DNA from: Lutjanus erythropterus | Lineage: Eukaryota; Chordata; Actinopteri; Lutjaniformes; Lutjanidae | Assembly (NCBI GenBank): GCA_020091685.1 | Contig: CM034613.1 | Location: forward strand, 3,386,845-3,450,844 | Length of the DNA: 64,000 nucleotides | Direction: 5' to 3' | Shown: positions 12,130-22,034 of the stretch, one piece after another | How the letters are laid out: the number at the start of each line of letters is the position of its first letter | Numbering within the stretch: the first letter of the stretch is position 1 | The notes under the pieces: model-generated | What the model was told of the DNA's origin: nothing | Seen by the model: only the letters and a program-made list of their open reading frames with translations | Database searches by the model: none | Position numbers and translations under genes: made by a program

Positions 12130-12690
12130 TGAGAAGCTGAAAACAGCAAACACTTAGCATTGATTCTGTTGATTGACTAATCAGTTAATGAAATCATGTC
12201 CACACTACTTCATCTATATCTGTGTTAATTATTAAATCAATCGTCAACTATTTTGATAATTGATTAATGAGGTTTTTTTAAGACAAAAAGTAAAAATTTC
12301 AACTGCAGATGCTATTTGCTCCCAGGATGGACTAGCCATTGTGGCTATTTGCACTTGGGGTGGAACAGCCAATGTGGCTGTTTGCACCCTGGGTGGAATA
12401 GCCAATAGCTTATTTGCACCTGGGTTGGAATATCCAGTGTGTCTATTTGCACCCAGGGGAGGATAGCGAATGTCGCTGTCTGCATCTGGTTGGGAACAGC
12501 CAATGGGACTATTTGCATTTACAGTGGAATGGCCAATGTGGCTATTTGTGAATATTTTCTGGTTTCTTTACTTCACTCTGACAATAAACTGAATATCTTT
12601 GAGTTGTGGACAAAATACGATATTTGAGGACGTTACCTTGAGCTTTAAAAAAAAAATCTACTATGAATATAATCGTGATTTGAGTCCTAG
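12130..12690 (+). mobile_element. hAT-like element copy carrying an internal 33-bp minisatellite
   Basis: Left of the array is GATAATTGATTAATGAGG; right of it is GAATATTTTCTGGTTTCTTTAC then ATAAACTGAATATCTTTG. The right-hand block has a counterpart in the copy at 34835-35092. Here the expected middle is replaced by seven 33-bp units. The ends are diverged and no target duplication is clear. Confidence 0.45.
12311..12550 (+). repeat. 33-bp minisatellite, left array
   Basis: Just over seven units of a 33-base repeat with the core GCTATTTGCACCTGGG and a second half TTGGAATAGCCAATGTG. Units differ by about 10-30 percent. Because 33 is a multiple of three, the array stays open and codes an 11-residue period such as AICTWGGTANV; one single-base change shifts it to another frame near 12430. 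It lies 0.8 kb upstream of exon A. The same unit occurs in reverse at 15111-15330. A real protein is unlikely. Confidence 0.85.
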
Positions 12691-12879
12691 TTTTTTACTA
12701 ATTCACACATACACTCATTCACTCACTTATTTTTTCCTCTTTTTGTTTAATTGACTGTTATTTCAAAACCCTCATAACAGTCAGATTAATATTTGATGTT
12801 GTTTTTGACTAGTGTGTCATCACTCAGTTAGTGGCACATGAATGCAAATCAGTGTTTCCTTTCATCCTGCTGCTGTGTT

Positions 12880-13312
12880 TTAATGGCTGTTATAAAAGGA
12901 GCAACAATTAAAAAATATGGAGGAGCACCAGAAGCTGCTCACACACACATGTGGCCCCTGAGCATGTGTGTCCATGCGCGTGTGGCGACTATTTTGGTTC
13001 GCCAGCAAGGTTTCCAGATAAACACTGGTGGCAGCTGCTGCCATAGCAACACCATTGTGCACCCTCCTCCCTCCTTCTCTCCTCCCCGACCACTCCCCCC
13101 ACCACTCCCCGCCCCACACCCCTCCGCCCGTTTCAGCGCTCCACACAGCCAGAGTGAGTGAGTGAGCGAGCGAGTGAGTGAGGAGCAGAGAGGAGGAGAG
13201 GTCGGCTTGCTTCGTTTCACTGAGGAGGGGGACAGAGACGAGACAAGCAGTGGACAGATAGAGAGACACACACACAGGGGGAATAAACTGGAGTGAGTTT
13301 TACCAGGAGAGG
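12880..13312 (+). promoter_or_regulatory. ank2: Promoter region and 5' UTR of first exon A (ank2-like)
   Basis: This is the region upstream of the exon A start codon. A TATA-like TATAAAAGG lies at 12891-12899, and an RFX X-box-like GCTGCCATAGCAAC lies at 13037-13050. From about 13060 the strand is C-rich with polypyrimidine runs, then changes to a GAGT/GAGC tetranucleotide stretch (about 13151-13185) and a purine-rich leader. The local CpG content is higher than in the flanks. An in-frame TAG at 13259-13261 closes the frame upstream of the ATG, so the coding part cannot start earlier. The transcription start cannot be fixed from sequence; if the TATA-like box is used, the leader is about 390 nt. 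Promoter status is inferred from composition, motifs and position. Confidence 0.5.
13037..13050 (+). promoter_or_regulatory. Candidate RFX X-box
   Basis: The sequence GCTGCCATAGCAAC has the imperfect inverted-repeat form of an X-box (GYTRCC, two-base spacer, RGYAAC), with one departure from consensus in the left half. It lies about 265 bases upstream of the exon A start codon. RFX factors bind such sites in neuronal and ciliary gene promoters. The motif is seen; use of the site is inference. Confidence 0.3.
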
Positions 13313-13399
13313 ATGAGTGAGGACAACCACTCCCACTACAGGCTGGACCCCAGCGATCGCCTCAACGGGCTGGGACAGAGGAGAAAGAGACCCAAGAAG
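13313..13399 (+). CDS. ank2: First coding exon A of an ankyrin gene, ANK2-like N-terminus
   Basis: The exon carries an ATG and 29 codons with no stop, ending AAG followed by a GTACAT donor, so the exon ends in phase 0. The peptide starts MSEDNHSHYR and ends NGLGQRRKRPKK. From memory, the first coding exon of mammalian ANK2 is 28 residues, also has an acidic ED near the start, and ends NGSSQRRKRPKK before the conserved SDSNASFLRAARAG of exon 2. The matching tail, similar length and phase-0 end support an orthologous exon. The in-frame TAG at 13259-13261 and lack of an intervening ATG fix the start. Ankyrin-B is a membrane adaptor that couples ion channels, transporters and cell-adhesion molecules to spectrin; this segment precedes the ankyrin repeats. 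Exon 2 is not in the window. An ank3 paralogue with an ank2-type exon is the main alternative. Confidence 0.72.
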
Positions 13400-13438
13400 G
13401 TACATGAATAGATGGAGAGCCACATGGTGCACAGGGTG

Positions 13439-13473
13439 TGAAGAGGAGGAGGAGGAGGAGGAGGGGAGGGGGA
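13439..13473. repeat. Polypurine GAGGAG tract just inside intron 1
   Basis: About ten GAG/GGA units within 75 bases of the exon A donor. A matching pyrimidine tract lies at 13784-13828. Confidence 0.8.
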
Positions 13474-13783
13474 TGCTGCCTGATTCCTCCCAGCAAGAGA
13501 GCAGAAGCTGGGGGGGAGTGGTGGAGGAGCAGGTGGAGGATGTGTTTGTTGTGATTTATTTTTCCTCTTTCATCCAGATGTGTTTTTTTATGTGTGTGTG
13601 TGTCAAGGAGGGATGTTTCAAAGCTTGATTTTTCTCCTCATCTTCATCTCCATCTTCATCTCCACCCCTGGAGGAAAGCCTCCCTGTGGGAGCGCTCCAC
13701 ACTGCTGATTCCACCTTTTTTCCCTTGATGGATTACTCCTCCACTGCTCCCTCCTCGTAATATCCACCCTGCTCCCCTCTCCT

Positions 13784-13828
13784 CCTCTCCTCCTCCTCCT
13801 CCTCTTCTTCTTCTTCTCTTCCTCTCAG
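13784..13828. repeat. Polypyrimidine TCC/TTC tract
   Basis: Forty-five bases of almost pure C and T on the plus strand. It is complementary in type to the GAGGAG tract 310 bases upstream. Confidence 0.8.
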
Positions 13829-14249
13829 TGTGTTGTTGTTGTTGTGAACACACTCCTCTCAGTAGTGATAGTATGAGGAGGCTCCTCACATGCTGACAGG
13901 GTGGGTCCCTGCTCCGCTCCGCTCTGCTCAGCGCGCTCTCTTTGTGTTGTCTGTTGTTGTGGACGTTACGGTTACACACAGACACATCAGCTCTCTGGAG
14001 ATTCTTGTCATCCTATCAGTCTCTTTATATTGGGTCTATTTAATGCCCATGACAGATTATTGTTGCTTATTGTTTTGTTTGTGCGACCACCATCATGAGC
14101 GCGCACACACCCATCACCCCCTCTGTCAGATTTAATGAACGCACTTTTTTGTGTTCATAAAGGCATGGAAATATCAGCTCTCATTATCTGTACAAATTTA
14201 ATACAAGAATTCAATTATTACGTGTCTTATTTCCAACATCAATCAATCA

Positions 14250-14520
14250 ATATGTTTTATTATATTTAATGATATAATTAAGGACTGCAACTGTAATGTT
14301 CTCCTGAGGTTCTTTATAATGTCAGTAGGGAAAATGACCATCAAAATGTCCTTAAAATCCAAAGTGACATCTTCAGATTGCTTCAGTTTTTTGACAAACA
14401 TCACATATGACAGAGAAAAGCAGCAAATGCACATATTTGAAAAACTAGAACCTCTGAATTTTGGGCATTTTTTCCTGAAGTGATTGATTGATAATCAGTG
14501 TCAATTGGTCAAGTCCTTTA
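14250..14520 (-). mobile_element. hAT-like element, reverse copy of the 34835 family
   Basis: The segment includes AAAGTGACATCTTCAGATTGCTT, ATGACAGAGAAAAGCAGCAAATG and CACATATTTGAAAAACT. Read in reverse, these correspond to the AATATTTTCTGGTTTCTTTA-containing family. Confidence 0.45.
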
Positions 14521-14533
14521 CTAATTAATTCAG

Positions 14534-14816
14534 TACGGCTGGGCAATTCATCGATATTTATATCAGTATATTTCATCTTAGATTGTGGATGTTGTTATAT
14601 TGTTTTATGTCATAAGTCTTAGTCTCTTAGTCTTTTCTCGGTTTTCAAGGCAATATCACAGTTAAGTTCTGCAATTTTCCAGACTGTTCCATTTATTTCC
14701 AATTATTTATTCATCATCACCATCCCTACAATTTTGTTGCAATATTGATACTGAATTTGGTGGAATTTGGTCAAAAATATTTTGATATTTCATTTTGTCC
14801 ATACTGTCCAGTCCTA
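14534..14816. mobile_element. Small inverted-repeat DNA element, GGCTGGGC type
   Basis: It begins TACGGCTGGGCAATTCATCG and ends ATACTGTCCAGTCCTA; the reversed end, TAGGACTGGACAGTAT, pairs imperfectly with the start. Flanking octamers TAATTCAG and TTATGCAG agree at six of eight positions, consistent with an old 8-bp target duplication. I know this family as very common in fish. Confidence 0.6.
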
Positions 14817-15110
14817 TTATGCAGCCCAACAAAAAGTTCTCTGGGTCTATATTGTCAACTCATATTAGCTTATCAGAGTTGCAGCTAAAAGCGCCAACAT
14901 ATTTTTAGCTGTTGCCATTACATATTTTGTCAGAGAGCACTGTGACATCTGTGAAATGTCACACTCTGTGTGCGTCTTACAAAACAAATTTAAGAGCTCC
15001 TTATTAAAGTGTTTGTTTATATTATGTGTTTAAGTTAAAAAAAACAACATATTTTTATGGAGTGTCTATTGTCCACCTCTGTGAGAACAGTCACACAAAA
15101 GCTGGGATAA

Positions 15111-15330
15111 ATAGCTACACTGGCTATTTATACCACAGGTGCAAATAGCATTGTTAGCCACAGATACCTGAGTGCTTGCCCCTCCCACACTAGGCTATCT
15201 GAACCTGGGTGCAAGTAGCCACATTGGCTATTCCAACCCAGGTGCAAAGAGCCACAATTACTTATTCCACCCCATATGCAAATAGCCACATTGGCTATTC
15301 CAACCCAGATGCAAATAGCATCTGCCATCT
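15111..15330 (-). repeat. 33-bp minisatellite, right array (inverted)
   Basis: About six units of the same 33-base repeat as at 12311, in reverse orientation; one unit near 15160-15190 is badly eroded. On the minus strand the array begins GCAGATGCTATTTGC, the same 15 bases that begin the left array, and codes ADAICIWVGIANVAICIWGG. The two arrays bracket exon A and its promoter. Confidence 0.85.
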
Positions 15331-16700
15331 GCTTTTATAGTATTACATTAATACTATAAAAAGCAGGATAAAATGTCTTATCTTTTTAAGATAGTAATCT
15401 AGACAGTGTTATGGGTAAAATGTAATTTCATAGATTAATTTTCAGATCAATAGTTACAGAAATGCTCTCTAAACTAAAATGTTGAAAAACGCAGGAAAAA
15501 AGTGCTTAAATCTATTTTTTTTTTTCTATGGCAATGAACAAATCCTCCAACCTAAACAACAAAATAAGTTGTTTCTCATCCAAATCCAGCCATTTGAGTG
15601 TTTTCTATTCTGTCAGCTCTATGGTTCAGGTCAGGTTAAGTGTAGGTAGCAAACACTTGGTTTAGGGTTACAAGAAACCAACTTGACTGTTGATAAGAGA
15701 CATGTTTTGTTACATATTTTGTTTGCCCAATCATCTACCTTTTACCTAAAGGACAATCTGTTTTGATAAAAGAAACAAATGGATTGAAAGCTAGTCTTCT
15801 TGACGTTGCTGCTGCACTGGATTACCTCATCACGTCTTTGAATGTTGACCGGCGTATGTCAGCTTTTTAAAAACTGTATCCAAATCAGCCTCGACGTAGC
15901 CTCAGTCTGTGTCTGCGTTTCTGCCTGTGCTGATTTTTTTGTCCTGCTGTCTGACTCTGTAGTTCTTCCTCCATTTCTCTCTTATATATGTCCGACCAGT
16001 CCTCTCCCCTCGGGCTAGAGGGACACAGAAAGACACAATCCAACCTTATTGCATTTTGGTGTACTTTGTGTGTGGTGGTTTGAAGAAACTGAGCCTTACA
16101 AAAGGAGACTGGCTCAGCCGTTTCCATCGCAGACTCTTTTCTTTAACAAAAAATAGCAATGTAGGGATATTAAATCATGGTTGGCCATCAGATTCAACAC
16201 TGTCCAGCTCATTTGGCTATGTCAGTTTTGTAGCCATGCTGCTCTGCATGTTACTTCCTTGCTTCCCACATGGGTTAGAGAGTGTGTGAGAATCTTAAAA
16301 TGACAAATGTTTGGCAACATGTCCTCTTCTTCCATTTTACAACCACGGACTGTAATTAGTTCACTTGTGTCCTTTCATGGTCAAACACAAGACTAATGAC
16401 CACTTACCCCCCAAAGACTGAGACAAAATAATAGAAAACAAAACACCACAGCAATTAGCATGTAGCCACGCCTCCATTCATAGACCAGAATGCCTGCTGC
16501 TTCAGGGCGTGTCTCGATCTTTAATGGGCTGAGAAAGCGTTGAGAAGTGCAGGAAACAAGTAAAACCCTGAGGACAATGTAAATGTTAACTACTGTAGAG
16601 GCTTGTGTAGCCAACACATCAAGGGTAACATTTATTTAATTAATAAAAAAGAATCAAGGTTCACTCAGTTTGTTCCTTTGAAGCACATTTTAATTTCCCT
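15331..16700. other. Intronic DNA, no gene or clear repeat
   Basis: AT-rich sequence with no convincing exon on either strand. Frames at 15885-16127 and 16056-16289 show no known domain. Confidence 0.4.
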
Positions 16701-16734
16701 CCTGGCACTCTTTCATAAAGCTGCCACTTTTAAA

Positions 16735-16960
16735 GAAAGAATTCTGAAAAACACCAAATGTTAAATAATGCCAGCACTGAATTTAAAGAATAAACATTAA
16801 AAACATTAAAAATATTGCCATTAGATGTCAGAAAGTATTGGCTTTGGGTCCTTAAAAAATTCTGGCATTGAATGTTAAAAAAAGCATTGGCATTGGACAT
16901 TAAGAAATGTTGCCATTGGATATTAAAGAAAAGCCTGGACAATAAAAAACTAATCATTTG
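16735..16960. repeat. Degenerate ~27-bp minisatellite, array 1
   Basis: Units of the form TTGGCATTGGACATTAAAAAA with variable spacing. The start, AAGAATTCTGAAAAACACC followed by AATGTTAAATA, recurs at 17090. Confidence 0.7.
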
Positions 16961-17089
16961 GATGTAAAGAACAAAAAAAACAAAAAAAAATTTCCCTCCT
17001 TTTCTGCCATTGTAATCAGTAGACTAATTCATTGTGAGGGTGTGTTGGTGGAAACGTGTTCATTACTTGCTGATGGTTACTTTAAAAGA

Positions 17090-17255
17090 ATGAATTCTGA
17101 AAAAAACATCAAATGTTAAATATTGTCAGCAGTTAAAATTATAAAGTGCTGGCACTGGGCATTAAAACGTTGGCATGGGACATTGCAAACATTGACACTG
17201 GACATTCGAAAACGTTGGAGCTCCTTTTCTGCCATTGTAATCAGTCAAAAAATTA
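17090..17255. repeat. Degenerate ~27-bp minisatellite, array 2
   Basis: Repeats the array 1 lead-in (GAATTCTGAAAAAAACATC) and units such as GGCATGGGACATTGCAAAC. It ends in CTCCTTTTCTGCCATTGTAA, a block also present after array 1 at about 16997, so the whole module is duplicated. Confidence 0.65.
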
Positions 17256-17268
17256 ATTGCGATTAACT

Positions 17269-18015
17269 GGTCTTCATCACAGTAGTTGAAACCTCTAGAA
17301 AAGGCCAGTAACTGGACCTTAAGTTTAGATATTTTTGTCAATTTACACGTGATTTGACATTTGGCACAAAATGTCTTGATACAGCAGCTTCAATCCCTTT
17401 GGAATTGCATTACATCACTCAGATTAAATTGCCTTCAACTGGGTATTTAACAAGGTTCAGGGTTAGAGCTTTCAACAGGTCTTCATCACAGTAGAAACCT
17501 CCAGAAAAAGCCCGTTAACGGACCCTAAGTTTAGATATTCTTGTCAATTTACATGCAATTTGACATTTGGCACAATATGTCTTGACAAAGCAGCTTCAGT
17601 CCCTTTGCAACTGTGTTGCATCACTCAGATCAAACTGCCATTAACTAGATATTTAACCATTTTTTTTCTAGGGCTTTCAATTGGTCTTCATCACAGTAGT
17701 AGAAACAGAAGAAGCCAGTCATCAGACCTTAAGTTTAGATTATATTGTCAATTTACATGTGATTCGACATTTGGCACAAATGTCTTGATACGGCAGCTTC
17801 AAGCCCATCACAACATCATTACAGTACATCACTTGGATTTATATTTCCTTTAACTGGGTATTTACCTGGATGTTTCTAGAACTTTCTTCCTCGCTGTAGT
17901 ATAAAACTCTAGAAAAAGTGGACCTTAAATTTAGATTATTTTGTCAACTTATCTGGGTACAAGACGTAATATGTTTCGATATAGCAGCTTGACTCCCTTC
18001 AAAATGACCTGAACT
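17269..18015. repeat. Four-copy tandem repeat, unit about 205 bp
   Basis: Unit starts at 17269, 17478, 17683 and about 17884, giving spacings of 209, 205 and 201. Shared blocks are GGTCTTCATCACAGTAG, CTTAAGTTTAGATA, TTTGACATTTGGCACAA, TGTCTTGATA and GCAGCTTCA. The fourth copy is the most diverged. No coding potential is retained across copies. Confidence 0.85.
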
Positions 18016-18879
18016 GACAAATGATATAAGTGAAAATAGATGCCACTGCTGTTCTACTGTACCTGTACTTCCACAATTTTACAACACAACAATAGAGTGA
18101 AAGGGGGAGGCTCAGGTGTGCCAGTCAGTAATGCTGAATCCACTAAAGAAAATTGTTGGTGGAAGCAGAGGCAAAGCATTTGGCAGCAGGGGGGCATTCA
18201 GAATCAATGGATGAATTATTGATATGCTCCCTCCCCCCATGCTTAGATAGGCACTCACACACACACAAATGCAAGTACACACCCCTCTGGTGACCTGTGG
18301 GTGCTGATCTATGCTGTGTACAGGGTACTCCACTCGTAGTAAGGTGTTCTGCTTATGCCTGCCGCTGCAGCCCTTCTTATTTGACCACAAACACACACTT
18401 GAGTGTTTTCAGCTGGTCGAAAGCCGCAGTTTAATACAGCATGTTCTTGGCTCTTTCATGAAAGCCTTAAGCACTTTAATCTTCCACTGCCTCAATTAAA
18501 ACTCTCCCCCCATGACACTGATCCAAGGAGGGCTTGAAACACGGCCCTACTGTACCCTTACAGCCGATGTTTGTACATTGTGTTGTTTCTATCAGGGTGA
18601 GGAAGGCTGGCGAGGTTTCATTTTCTGATGAGCGCAGGAAGGTTTCAAGTTCGTGGCTTTCTGTCCTGCGGGGCAAGGACAGTTTGGAAAAGTCAGACTG
18701 GTGTTTCGTTTCATCGGACAGAGAGTTCAGGGATTTTCAGCCCATTTGTTTCTGTGACTCAGCGGTTTCTCCTTTGGATAAAGACACACATATTCAGCCA
18801 AATAACAGCGAATCGTCAGGATTTGTTGCCCTGCTGGTCGCTTTTAAAAAAAAAAGCGGGCAATAAATAAAAATAACCT

Positions 18880-19062
18880 TGGCAGTTGATGACAAAAAAA
18901 TGTTGATATTGAATGTAAACAACAATCTTGGCATTAGAAATTTAAAAAAATGTTTGCATTTGGTGCTAAAAAATATAGGCATTAAATATTTAAAAAATGT
19001 TGGCATTGCATGTTGAAACAAATGTTGGCATTGGACATTAAAAAACATTGTCACTGAATGCA
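18880..19062. repeat. Degenerate ~27-bp minisatellite, array 3
   Basis: Same unit as at 16735, for example TGTTGGCATTGGACATTAAA. It is separated from the other arrays by the 205-bp repeat and about 0.9 kb of unique DNA. Confidence 0.7.
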
Positions 19063-19779
19063 ATATCGGTGTGCTTCACAATTTTGTTTTTTGTTGTTTT
19101 TCCATTTCCTTACTTTCAGTAATGTAAACATTTTTCTAACCTAACCTTTTTATTATTTGCTGTAAGAAGAGAAGACAAACTTCTCAAATGGTATCTGTTG
19201 TCTTCACACAAGCAACCATTCAAGAACTTGGCCTAAATACTGTAAAATTTTCAAATGAGGAAAGATCTGGTCTCAGGATAATAAACTAGATTACTGATCT
19301 GTTATATAGACTCAATATCCAACCCTAATAGGAAGTCTTTGGTCCCACTCTCTGAAACTGGGCTATAAATGGCTCATGACTCATAGCTGATCAGTTAGCT
19401 GATTAAAGGAAATTTCCGTCTCCACAGTAGACCATCCACCCACCAGGATGGGCAAATTTTCAAGCCCCCAACCCTTTCACAAAACACAGCACGACTGTGA
19501 ACCACCTCATGAGAGATTGTTACAAAAATCTGTAGTCACACATCACTTGTACAACATAGAAACAGTTTTGTCTTTGCTACATTTGTCACGTTTTTTGACC
19601 ACCTCTTCTATTCTAAACAATCCAGGAGTCTAAATAGCACCACTTCCTGTAAGTCAGTGGATTTTTCACACCTACTGATTACCTTAAACAGTAAATTCCA
19701 TCTTTCACATGCTTTCACAACACATGTTCAAAGCATTATATTTGGTAGCTGATGGCCAAGTTTGCTGCCAAAATTCCTA

Positions 19780-20545
19780 AAGTCCAACCAACAAAAATCT
19801 ATCTACGACCTCTGTCATTGAGATTTGGTTGAGCTTAAGCAACTAAACCTACACACAAGCTTTCAGCCACCATCTCTCTTCTGCAACCAATGGAGTTCGC
19901 TCAAGAGGACCTGAACTTTGGAAAAGGCTAGTAGGTGGACCTTGAGTTAAATTTTTGAGTCAAACTACTGTTTCCAAGGTTAAGACTGAACTTTCTCCCT
20001 CTGGATTAAGGTTTGAGAATGATCGTGGTCATGGGTAAAAGGAACCAATGTTGACTTTTGGGAGGTGATGCAATGCAAACAGCAGTGTCAAAGTCAGATA
20101 CTTTGTATGATCAGCCATCTACCTTGATATCCTCCATAGGAGTTCATACTACTTCTTATCTGCCAGCTCTATTATTATGATTTGGTTGAGTTTAAGCAAA
20201 TAAATCTACATTTTGTTCAGCTTAACCTTTGTGTTCCCATTAAAAAAGTAACACAGAGATCCCTTGGTGCAAAAAAATGTTCTATGAGTTTGTTTAGGAG
20301 CTTCTGATCTTTGTAAAAGGCTAGTAAGTGGGCCTTGAGCTACTTTTTTAAAAAATCAAACTATTGTTTTTGATATCACAAAAGACAGTGGTCATGGTTA
20401 AGAAACCAATATTGACTCTTGGTAGGCGATGCAATGCAAAATTGCAGTCCACGTTGTCAAAGTAAGATACCTTGGACTCCCAACCATCTACCCTGAAATC
20501 ATTTGCTTCTGTCAGATAACAGTAATTATTCACATGACCACAAGA
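19780..20545. repeat. Two-copy tandem duplication, period about 360-390 bp
   Basis: Shared landmarks include GATTTGGTTGAG(C/T)TTAAGCAA (19822, 20179), AAAAGGCTAGTA(G/A)GTGG, GTGGTCATGG (20025, 20388) and GGCGATGCAATGCAAA-type blocks. Offsets of 357-394 show indels between copies. The region has no coding signal. Confidence 0.75.
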
Positions 20546-21390
20546 AAGTGTCAGGAAAGTGTAAACTGATTCATTTTCAGCACCTGAACAAATGACAAAT
20601 TCTGTCAATTTTCTAGTGATGTCACTGAAGTTTAGTGGACAGCGTGACTTGACCTTTACTGAGCACGTTCATGCTCCACAGAGGATGAACCCTTTTGATT
20701 GACTCCCATGCCTTTGCTCCACCACCGCCTTCAATTGTCAGTTGTTCCAAACACCCACTGCCAAATATTGTTTGTTGTCTCTGACACTTGAGTATTTCCA
20801 TTAACACTGAAGTCTCATGGGGCTGGTTTGGATTTGTAGTCTTGTTACTTTAACAGATAGATGTTTATAAATGAGGAGATCTTGGTCAGCGGAGGCGGAA
20901 ACAGAGAAAGTCAATTCTAATGCGAGGACTGCTATCGACCGCTGTGACACAATTACTGGGTTACTTCTCTGCTGTCTGGTCTGATTTGTCTGGAAATAAC
21001 TCGAAGGATAAGGAGGAAGTACCCAGTGTGTCTAGCTGATCTAGTGACTTCGCACAGTGACTCAGCTCAACAGGAGACAACAGAACCGAGCTGAAAACCT
21101 GCATTCACTCTTCAGTTTTTGTGTTCATACTGTAGACTACATCCCAAATCTTGAGTCTTGGCAATTTTAATGCTGAGCCAAGGGTTACTGGGAGAATTAG
21201 GATTAGGTTTAGGGTATAGTCAGGATTGGGATTAAGCAAACAGTGGTGTGTGTATAAGTGTGTGTGTGTTTGTGCTGCATTGACGCAAAAATACCCAGAA
21301 GACCGATGTCCCACAACATCAGCTGTTTTGAACCGTTGAAGTATGCTTTCATTTTCTGAGCGTAGTCATGGGTAAGATTTGATGAGTGAG
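20546..21390. other. Intronic DNA, no gene seen
   Basis: No exon or repeat recognised apart from short TG runs near 21244-21272. Confidence 0.4.
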
Positions 21391-21393
21391 TGA

Positions 21394-21396
21394 GTG

Positions 21397-21438
<42 letters not shown>
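21394..21438. repeat. (TG)n microsatellite
   Basis: Near-pure run of 45 bases preceded by GAGTGAGTGAGT. Confidence 0.9.
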
Positions 21439-21441
<3 letters not shown>

Positions 21442-21967
21442 CTGAGATGCTGTCAACCATAATTTTGACTGGAGGCGGATTTCTTTAATCATCAGCTGTT
21501 TTTCTGTGGGTATAGGAAGGAGCTGTTGGAGATCTGCGTGTGTTTGGTTGCACGTGTGTATCTAGATGTTGTCATGTATTCATCTTATTATGAATATCAA
21601 TGTAGAAGTGAACATATATAGCTTTTTTTCTATATTTTGTTCCTATAGTGTGTATTTTCTGAAGCCTTGGGTCTGCTAAGTGTATATATGCGTGCTTTTT
21701 TGCGTGTGTGTTTGACCCTCCCATGCTGCCTCTTTTTTTTTTTTGGACAGCAAACAACAACACAGATGGTCTGTGAGGATGACACCCAGACGTTGCCATG
21801 GCGACCAAGAGCCTTGCCGCCAAAAAGAAAACCTTTAGCCGAAAACATCTGAAGTGGCATCTCAGGCTCTGGCAGTATATTGTCACGTGTCCAAATCCAT
21901 TTTGTTTTTGTCTGGAAAGTTTTAATTCAGTTCACTTTGCTGAACATTTGACAAGTACCACTTTTTG

Positions 21968-22034
21968 TAATAATAATAATGATAATAATAATAATAATAA
22001 TAATAAGAAGAAGAAGAAGAAGAAGGAGAAGAAA
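21968..22034. repeat. (AAT)n-(AAG)n trinucleotide repeat
   Basis: AAT units pass into AAG units at about 22005. It is directly joined to the dispersed element that follows. Confidence 0.9.
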
